From NCBI GenBank assembly GCA_016785225.1, contig JAFBJZ010000381.1, positions 483,501-547,500 of the forward strand: DNA of 64,000 bases. Reading direction: 5' to 3'. Positions 56,522 to 64,000 of this stretch are shown here, in pieces. The stretch comes from Psettodes erumei. Taxonomy: Eukaryota > Chordata > Actinopteri > Pleuronectiformes > Psettodidae. Every line of letters starts with the position of its first letter. The first letter of the stretch is position 1. A model generated the notes under the pieces. The model was given only the letters and a program-made list of their open reading frames with translations, had not been told where the DNA came from and ran no database searches. Made by a program: the position numbers and the translations under genes.

Positions 56522-57692
56522 CGTATCTGAAAGAAACGGAAGAAGCAGGAGAAGGATGTGTATTTTTCTTTCCCCCTTGAATTCAACCCTCGTCACTCTC
56601 TGGCTGTGAAGTAAATAGATTTGTAAATGTTGCCCACCGCCGCACACAGATTTATACGGTATCCAATCTGTCCTCCATTTATCACCATAACTGCGTACGA
56701 AACCATGAAGTATAGAGCTCGAGAGCCAAGAGATTAACCTACCTGTCAAGAAAGTTTAAAAGTAAAAAGTTCTCTCTGCTGCTTTCTGCTTTTTGTCCCT
56801 GCAGGAGCACGGGGGGTTATGTCGCATAATATAAGTTTCAGCTTCCAGTCTCCTTCTACTCTTACCAGAGCTAAATTTATTCCATGCTTTAATATCTATA
56901 TTTAAACATCTACTGAGGGCATGGTGCACCCTTTATGATAAATGCATTGGAACAGGCTGCAGCGAGTGGACATGCAGGATTAGCCACTTTATTTATTGGC
57001 TTTTGGTCATTTTTTGAAGATAAGCGTTGCAGCGGGAAAGATTTGGAGAGGCTACGAATCCTGATTTGTACCGGAGCCAACACGGCCTCGGGTCTTTGTC
57101 CTCAGCCGGCCCCTACGTGTGAGCTAATGAGGCTAATGAAGAGCAGGGAGACTTTATGTAACTCTGTGGTGAATCCAGGGAGCAGGAGAAAAGCCTGGAA
57201 ACATGTGGTTCATTATTATGAAAGCTGATGAAGTTTGCCAGCCATTATTCCTTATGAATATCAGGCAGTGACTTCTTATTTTGAATCATGGAGACAAAAA
57301 AACAACCAAATAACCTGCGTGCAAATCCCGCCAAAGGTTCTTTTATTTTAATACAACCCAAAAGTATTTACATTTTTGACAGTGGAGGCATCTGGATGGT
57401 TTAAATGTTTCAAGCCTGTTATAAAATTCTCTTTAATCATTACTCCTCTTCATACCAACCATTAAGAAATCTTTTCCTTTTCGTACAAGTGATCTGAAAC
57501 TAATATGAGGTGGCAGCAGCCTGAGTTCTGGCACATTCTGTGTCAAATTAGCAGTTTTAATAAATTCTTAAATATGCTGAGATGGTGGAGAATCGTGCTT
57601 GTTAGATGAGGATAACAATAGACATTTGAAACAAAACTCTCACCAGTATTCGACTCCCGAATGCAGCGACATGAACGTGTGAAAATCCTCAC
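56522..57692 (-). other. First (5' UTR) intron, hydrolase gene 1
   Basis: Runs from the GTGAGG donor at 57692 to the TTTCAG acceptor just upstream of the ATG exon. It contains the second copy of the non-coding block (57140-57400). No coding sequence was recognised. Confidence 0.55.
57140..57400. repeat. Duplicated non-coding block, copy 2
   Basis: Co-linear with 54050-54240; see that entry. It lies inside the presumed first intron of hydrolase gene 1. Confidence 0.6.
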
Positions 57693-57780
57693 CTGGTGAA
57701 TGATTGGAGACAGATGTCTAGCGCTGGCAGCTTTGTGAGCGGAGCGACAGCTGCTGAATTCTCTTTAACTCTGAGCATCG

Positions 57781-57790
57781 GCCTTTTAAA
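57781..57790 (-). promoter_or_regulatory. TATA-like box, hydrolase gene 1
   Basis: TTTAAAAGGC on the minus strand, 88 bp upstream of a CCAG|GTGAGGATTTT donor. The identical 10-mer occupies the same place before copy 2. Confidence 0.6.
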
Positions 57791-58520
57791 GGCCAGATGC
57801 AGGGGAGTTTCTTCTGTTAGAGACAAACCCCCCTCACCAGGGTGCCTTTCTGCAGAAATGTGATATATTATTTTGTTTGTTTGGCTTGTAATGCACTGCG
57901 CTGCCCTGCAGAAGTCAAATTCGCAGCCAAATTCAACAGATTTAAGGAATTTTCTTGCTGTTCACAAACAAAGGAGGAGTCTGTACAGCTTGTGCTTGAG
58001 ACACAAACTATTCCAAACTCTGCCAACGGGAACAATGAACTCCAAAAATCCATCTCACAACCACATGCGCTGGTTTGAATAAAACCTCATGCATGCATAA
58101 AATGTGACATCCCTTGATACAGCTACATGGGTGTGTTTGTCGTGGTATGCAGAAGATAATCTTGTTTTTTGTGTATTTTTTTTTTAAGTTTGCGATCCAG
58201 TTTTGCAGAAAGAGAGAACATTCCTGCTCCTCCTCACTCATGCCTTCGCGATGTAATTTAAATCTGCTTGAGTATGTGAGGTGCTGCAGGTGCAGGAATC
58301 CCAGTTCTGTACTGTTCTGCACGGGTGTGGCACTGTCATGGTGAAACAGGAAATGCTTGTCACCAATTGCAGGATTTTGCAGCACAATATAGAACTATCA
58401 TACCATCATAGCATCCTGCTGCATTCAGATTTCTGTCCATTATAACTAATGGGTTCAAACCATGGAAAAGAACAGTCAATAAAACATTGAGAAAATTTTT
58501 GATTTTGATTAGGAGACATT
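57791..58520. other. Intergenic region between the hydrolase copies
   Basis: Between the copy 1 promoter and the copy 2 3' UTR. No gene, repeat or motif was recognised. Confidence 0.5.
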
Positions 58521-58526
58521 TTTATT
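58521..58526 (-). terminator. Poly(A) signal, hydrolase gene 2
   Basis: Minus-strand AATAAA about 50 bp after the stop at 58574-58576. Confidence 0.6.
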
Positions 58527-58573
58527 AATTCTGATGAATCTGATTCATGTATTCGTCTCTTTCCAGCATCTTC

Positions 58574-60648
58574 CTACTGCAGTGACTTTGTGAGCATTTG
58601 CTTGAACTTCTCCAGGTCAACATTTTGGATGATGTTAGCCTTGTGTTTCTTCTTCAGCTGCTCCATGTAGTCCAGCACCATCATGCCTCGGGTGTAGGAC
58701 CCCTGCAGCTCCACTGTCACTGCAACCTGGAGGAGGAACACAAGACGTGATTTGAGCTGACACGTTTTGTGCAGATGAAAAGCAGCGGCCGGTCGCTCAC
58801 CTCTTCAGTCTCTGTTACGAATGTGTCATCGATGGCTGCAGCCATGGCGTAGCTGTCACAGGAATTGAAGCCTTTTCCTTCAGTGACCTCCTTTTGATAG
58901 TCTGCTGACCGAGCTTTCTGCAGAGACGGCACGTCACAAAGAGAATTTTAAACTTGACTGAAAGCGCTGGAGGATGGCCAAGGCATAAGCCGACTGGGCA
59001 GCAGCCAGCAGAGGGCACCAAACAGCCCCATAAAGGGTTCTAACATTTCGATCACACTTGACTTGAAAGGGATAGGAAGACTACTGAGTGCATGACAACC
59101 CTGCTGAGAAAACGGCATAATTATCTACTTGTGCACACATGCCTGATGTAGTGTCCTATATCATAAAATTAAAGCGAAGGGAATGCACTGGTTCTCTGGG
59201 ATGCGTTCTGACAGTTGCCAGTTTCAGGACATTGTGATCCGATTACTCTCACCTTCATAGAAAGGCACGCTATCTTTTTCATGAAGGCGGCCTTGTCCGT
59301 GCTCTGGGCCAGCCACTGGTCACAGAAAGACTGAGGGAGAGAAAGCAGAAGTCAGTCTCACATATGGGTAAAAAACAAATAAAAAAACTGGGAATCTTCA
59401 GATTGAAGGGTCCATCTTTGCATTGCGTTCCCAGCCTCACCCACGGCAGGCTGTTCCTGCAGCTGAACTCCCAGGTGGCGATGTAAGTGGGGCAGGTGTA
59501 GCGATCCAACACGATGTGGGCAGCCTCGGGGTCGGCCACAAAGTTGAACTCTCCGCAAGATGTGGTGTTGCCCCTGGCTGCGCGCACACAATCATCACTC
59601 TTAGCAATGTGAGTGCAGAGATGCAAAGCTGAGAAGAAGAAGTGAGGACGGGTCACCCACACTCAATGTTTCCTCCCATGATGTAGAGAGCCTTCAGTCT
59701 CTTTTGGAAGTTGGGGGCCAGTTGTACCGCGACAGCCAGGTTAGTGAGGGGGGCCAAGGCCACGAGGGTCACCTGTGAGACAGCAACAGCAAAAGCAACA
59801 CAGATTTCATCTGAGATCATTTTTAATGGCTTTGCCAGAAGAGAAGAGGCTGATGTCAAAGAGCTGAAATCTAAACCCTGAAAAAAATTGTGCTCAGGCA
59901 CAAGCTGGCACCAGCAAATCTTTTCAGCACGACGCTGTATCTTGCATGCATCTCGTTTTTCCTTCCATTCATGCATTAGCTTTCGTGGTTATGCTTTGGC
60001 ATCTCTTTGTCCTGCTCGCATGTCGCAGAGATGCGACGCTCTCAAATTTCTTTGCATCAGCAAGTGTGTGTTTGTGCGCGTGCTATTTGATGTCAACCTG
60101 TATTTCAACTGGCAGATGTTAATTAATTAATTTACACTACTATTTACAGATGTTTGTCTCACCTCCCCAGGGTTCTGGTTTACTATCTTGATCATGGCCT
60201 TTACAGCATTCTTCTTCTGCAACAGCTCGAGGCCTGGAGCGTCTGGGTCGGGGACGTCGCCCAGTCCGTCCTTCCCGTGGTAGTCTCCAGCATTTTTTTT
60301 CATGGCAAGCAGGGGATCTGAGCAGCCGCGGTACACTGGAATCTGTTGGGGATAATAGACTGGGTTTTATGAACTGCGCCATCATGCAAGGGCGAAGTTC
60401 AAACTCGCCTAAATCCGACCACTCCCTTCGCCCTCGGCATTGAAGGTGCTATTATCCATTACACTTACATCCAGCCTGTTGCAGACTTTCAGGACGCGCA
60501 GCGTGTTCTTGAGCACGTTCTCCAGGGGCGTGTTGCCGTGGCAGCAGGTGATGCCCAGAACCTCCACGCTGGGGTCCGACAGGGCCATCATGATGGCCTG
60601 AGCATCATCCACCCCTACGTCTGCATCGATGATCAGCTTCTTCTTCAT
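58574..60648 (-). CDS. Inosine-uridine preferring nucleoside hydrolase-like protein, copy 2
   Basis: Tandem paralogue of the gene at 54967-56521. Coding exons, 5' to 3': 60648-60469, 60342-60163, 59772-59661, 59577-59441, 59330-59253, 58917-58801, 58726-58574 (stop 58576-58574). Every exon length equals its partner (180, 180, 112, 137, 78, 117, 153) and the product is again 318 aa. The Ca-binding signature reads IIDADVGVDDAQA, keeping all four Asp. Differences include HGNTPLE for FGNTPLE, APNFQKRLK for DPSFPKKLK and a C-terminus KFKQMLTKSLQ. The exon GFNSCDSYAMAAAIDDTF is nearly identical to copy 1. Both copies look intact, so neither is an obvious pseudogene. The intron after exon 59330-59253 contains a CTCF-like site. 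A 5' UTR exon probably ends at 61504. Confidence 0.9.
59005..59019 (+). promoter_or_regulatory. CTCF-like binding motif
   Basis: CCAGCAGAGGGCACC fits CCASYAGRKGGCRSY at every position, in an intron of hydrolase gene 2. Its orientation is opposite to the two other sites in this window. Confidence 0.55.
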
Positions 60649-61503
60649 CCTAATGGTATAAACAACATGAAAAAAGTACAAGAGTGGTCCAGACCAACTG
60701 CATTTTTATATGTTACTGAGCATCTTCCTGCTAATTACCTATTTAAAGATGATTATATATGACATCTTTACAATAGTTATGTGAGTTAACAGTGATTCGA
60801 TGATGAAGAAATACGAAACACAACACAGCAAAAAAATTCATACCTTTTTTCAATGCTGCTGCAATTGTTGAAAAATGTTGTCTTCCTGGTGGGAGGGGGT
60901 CTAACTGAACACGTGCAGCATGAGTGTCACAACTCTTTCAGGTTTCTGATTGGAGGAATACTACTTTGTGCAACTGTCCCCTGTCGCAAGTGTACTGAGC
61001 TCACGCTCACCTGACAGAACGAGCTCCTCTACTTTGAACGGCACTTATAGAGGTTGTGTGTTTGCTTTTCACACACACACACCTGACTTGAACAGCTTGT
61101 TTCAGGTCGGTCACTGCAGGTGAGAGCCGGAGTTCATCGAAATAGTCTGACAGGATTAGACCCTTGGTCGTGCAAACAGTCAGAGCACTGGTCTTAATGC
61201 TGCGGCTGTTTGGCGTATACAGCTTTAAGAAGACTCCTGGCAAATCTGGCACCTCGAGGACATAAATGAAAGCATTGTACTGTGGGTTTGATTGTCTATG
61301 AAACAAGAGCAGGTAATGTGATCGATCTTCCGTGAGGTGTGGCAGGGATGAGCAAGTTTTTTATTGCTCAAAAGACCACACGCAAAAGCTTTTTAAGCAA
61401 CTGCAAGCATTTTATAAGACTTCAAGATTTTTGAAACTTGTAGAGGACAGAAAAGTCTTTCATTTTAGGAAATTGGTCTGAAGGGTAAATGTAAAATCCT
61501 CAC
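60649..61503 (-). other. First (5' UTR) intron, hydrolase gene 2
   Basis: Runs from the GTGAGG donor at 61503 to the acceptor before the ATG exon. It contains an open frame on the minus strand (61007-61306) with protein-like composition that I cannot identify. Confidence 0.5.
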
Positions 61504-61575
61504 CTGGCGAGCGGATCCTGAGAGGTGTTCTCCTGCTTGAGTGCAGAGCGGCGATTGGTGAACGCCCTAACATTT

Positions 61576-61585
61576 GCCTTTTAAA
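61576..61585 (-). promoter_or_regulatory. TATA-like box, hydrolase gene 2
   Basis: TTTAAAAGGC on the minus strand, identical to 57781-57790, 72 bp upstream of a CCAG|GTGAGGATTTT donor at 61504. Confidence 0.6.
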
Positions 61586-62410
61586 CGAAACACAGAGGGG
61601 TGTCGGCATATGCAAATGCAGCAGGCAAACCACTTTTTCTTTTACAAGCTTTGACAAGATTTCAAAATGATTTGGTTGGATTTTTGTGAATACAGCAGTG
61701 GGTATGTATTCATGAATTTACAAATGAAGATGTAAGTAAATTATATTCCTTTATTCCAACTTTGATTTGGAACTCAAACAGTAATAGTAATATTAATTAA
61801 TAGTATTGACAATACTTTCAATATACTCTATGATGTCTTCTGCCATGAAGACAGATACAATATAATGTAGATATAGATCATTAGTTTTGAAAAACCCACA
61901 TTTAGTTACTTTAAACAGATTTATTTAAAAAAAAAAGTTAAAACAATGTTTAAACAGATTTGAGGAAATGAAATTTTCATCTCAAAATTGGAATTTTCAT
62001 CCTATTTTCAACAACATAAAGCAGGCATGAGCAAAAAAGGAAACTAATTTCACCAACTCAGACCGATGATGAGTCGCTCCGAGCTTGGCATTGCAGGAAT
62101 GTGCTACCCTGCAATTAAACTCGCTGTTGACCTGACCTGTGATTTCTCAGGTTTCTTGAATGCCCTGCAGCCAGCTATGTTGCAACAAAGCGAAACACAA
62201 GCCAGCTGGGTGTTTAAAGCATCTTTTGCGTAACATAAAATAAAAATACCTGTGCTGCGCAGACAAGATGTCTCCTGATTAAAAAAAAAGAAGAAAAAAC
62301 AAGGAGGTGAAGAATTTAATTGTCTTTAATAGTAAAAAAAAAAAAAAGAATAGAAAAGAATAAACAGTCCAAATGTTATTGCTTTCATACACTGTCATGG
62401 TTTGATTGTT
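61586..62410. other. Intergenic region
   Basis: AT-rich gap between hydrolase copy 2 and ptk2b, with A-runs at 61926-61935 and 62333-62346. Nothing else was recognised. Confidence 0.5.
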
Positions 62411-62413
62411 TGA

Positions 62414-62419
62414 TTTATT
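62414..62419 (-). terminator. ptk2b: Poly(A) signal of ptk2b
   Basis: Minus-strand AATAAA about 130 bp after the stop at 62547-62549. Confidence 0.6.
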
Positions 62420-62546
62420 CACCTTCATCTCACCATGATTGACTTCCTTCGAATATATTATGATGTAACATGAATGCAGGAAGTGTAGAGGTTTTGTGAA
62501 ACTTCAACAACTGCCAACTGCATGTTCTTGTTTGAAACCAGTCCAT

Positions 62547-63706
62547 TCATTCAGCGGTGAAGGTCACCACCCTCCTCTCACTCCCCCGAATCTCCTGGGT
62601 CCTCTGAAACATCGGGCCTGGGCTTAGCCAGGTTTGCACGACCCGGGCCTGGTCCACGGCGTCCAGCAGGTTTTTAGAGTCGAGCGCCAGCGTGTGAGCG
62701 GCTGCCAGCATCTGCTTCTGGCACTCGTCCTTCAAGGTTGTCACACAGTTCTGCTGGGCCAGTCGCATCTTGTTGATCAGCTCCCCCAAGTCCTTGTTCA
62801 GCAGTTTCTTGGTGCCCTCGATCTGTGACGACACAGGGGAGAAGATCGTGTGACCTGCGAGCCTCGCTGAATTTCTATTCCTTTCTAGTTTAAACTGATT
62901 TTCACTCAGATTTTATGTCTGCAAGCACCTTCAGAAAATCTTCTCAGACGAGGACATGAAAAGAAAAAAACGAACTGCTATCATGCGCTATTGTCTCTCT
63001 GAGTAAATTAAAAAACAAGATTTTTTTTCTTTCTGTTCCAAAATGTAACGGGAGGACGAACGACGGTGGATGTAGAGAGAGAGAGGCCGACCTCTGTGGT
63101 GACAGAGCTGTGCAGAGAGGGCAGGATCTCATCAACGCTTTGAATCAGGCTACGGAGAGTGACGCCCACCCCCTGGAAGAGGTGGACAGAGATGATTTAA
63201 GAAAAAGGAAAATAGGAGGTGAAATGTATTTGACTGTGGAAATAATAATAATAAGAAGAAGAATTCATAAGTTCTTGATGGGCCAACCTTGACAGCGGCA
63301 GGGTACTCGGAGGCGGGCAGCGAGCTGACATTATTCTTCAGCTGCACCACCTGCTTCACTATCAGCATGACGCCTGCGTAGACCTGATCGCCCGAGCGGT
63401 CCAACTCGGCTGTGGGGGGAGGCTGCGACACAAAGCGGCACGCTGCTTCACTTCCGCGTCACCGAGTGCAATCAATAGCATCACTTAACCCTGAAAGAAG
63501 TGCCAGCTTCTGAGGCTCGCTTTACCTGTGAGGCCGGAGGCGGCATTGGAGGCTTCTCTGGAGGACCTGACACACACAAACAGAAAATACTGCTGCACAC
63601 ATCTACTTCCCTTTCTGCAGCAGTTCTTTAGCAGATATCAAATGCGAACAGAAAATATTATCTTTTTAAGATAAGGCTCACCATTTTCTGGGTTTTTTTC
63701 AGGAGG
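62547..63706 (-). CDS. ptk2b: Protein tyrosine kinase 2 beta (Pyk2), C-terminal part
   Basis: Calcium-responsive focal-adhesion-family tyrosine kinase; only the 3' end is inside the window. Exons, 5' to 3': 63706-63682, 63566-63526, 63422-63288, 63172-63092, 62822-62547 (stop 62549-62547); phases agree. The first two encode a proline-rich linker (PPEKPPMPPPASQ). The rest is the four-helix focal adhesion targeting (FAT) domain, which binds paxillin LD motifs: AELDRSGDQVYAGVMLIVKQ, GVGVTLRSLIQSVDEILPSL and IEGTKKLLNKDLGELINKMR followed by LAQQ. The sequence AAAHTLALDSKNLLDAVDQA is closer to Pyk2 than to FAK as I remember them. The tail after the FAT domain (TWLSPGPMFQRTQEIRGSER onward) differs from the human end. 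The kinase and FERM domains lie beyond the right edge. Confidence 0.9.
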
Positions 63707-64000
63707 CTGCAAAGAAAGAGATGGAAATGTGTTGGGTTTTTTTAAAGCAACGTTATGTTTGAGCAAGACACTACTACAAAGTGAAACTGAGCAAAGGAGC
63801 ATGGTGCGAGGTGATACCAGTCTTTGCTGCCACTGTATTGATAAGAATCTAACCACATTAGTCAATTATGTTGCAGGGAGACTGAAGGCCTGGCTGTTGC
63901 CCCATTTATGTCATAATACTGATTATTTATCGTGTGAAAATCCAGAGTGCTTCAGATTTTCTCAAGAGTAGATTGACCAAACGACAGCTACCAGATTCAT

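Noticed and set aside
1..64000. CRISPR arrays, prophage, operons, toxin-antitoxin or other bacterial systems
   Set aside because: All genes are vertebrate-type with introns. The repeats are microsatellites or eukaryotic transposon fragments without spacer structure.

Overview
This is a 64 kb stretch of a ray-finned (teleost) fish nuclear genome. Multi-exon genes have GT-AG introns that are often under 120 bp. (CA)n/(TG)n microsatellites are abundant, and the interspersed repeats look like those common in teleosts. The compactness suggests a percomorph, but the species cannot be named from the sequence. I recognise nine protein-coding genes by their spliced translations. All exon coordinates below were read by hand from splice signals and reading-frame continuity.

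Layout, left to right. The 3' half of ipo5 (importin-5; +, 1-3366) carries an AT-AC (U12-type) intron and an apparent frame break in its penultimate exon. atg13 (autophagy initiation; -, 6076-10732) lies tail-to-tail with ipo5. harbi1 (domesticated Harbinger transposase; +, 12135-13771) is head-to-head with atg13. creb3l1 (ER-anchored bZIP factor OASIS; -, 16800-38029) spans about 21 kb and has long introns that hold MITE fragments and microsatellites. A gene desert (38-42.3 kb) follows. Then come an atypical RERG/RERGL-like Ras-family GTPase (-, 42281-44348), ndufs1 (complex I 75 kDa subunit; -, 45380-49480) and unc50 (Golgi multipass protein; +, 51665-53214), the last two head-to-head. Two tandem inosine-uridine nucleoside hydrolase-like genes follow (-, 54967-56521 and 58574-60648), then the 3' end of ptk2b (Pyk2 FAT domain; -, 62547-63706), cut by the window edge.

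The genes do not form one pathway. From memory, atg13, harbi1 and creb3l1 are also close neighbours in human (11p11.2), so that block is probably ancestral. The flanking genes map elsewhere in human, so this window joins several ancestral blocks. The two nucleoside hydrolase genes are a local duplication that includes the promoter: the same TATA-like 10-mer precedes both.

I found no RNA genes, no CRISPR and no prokaryote-like system. I see no evidence of an undescribed multi-gene system. The most notable points are the U12-type intron in ipo5, UG-repeat 3' splice sites on two consecutive atg13 exons (one encoding the LC3-interacting motif), a Glu-to-Asp change at the presumed third catalytic residue of HARBI1, a Ras-like protein lacking the DxxG motif, the duplicated hydrolase genes, and three perfect CTCF-consensus sites.
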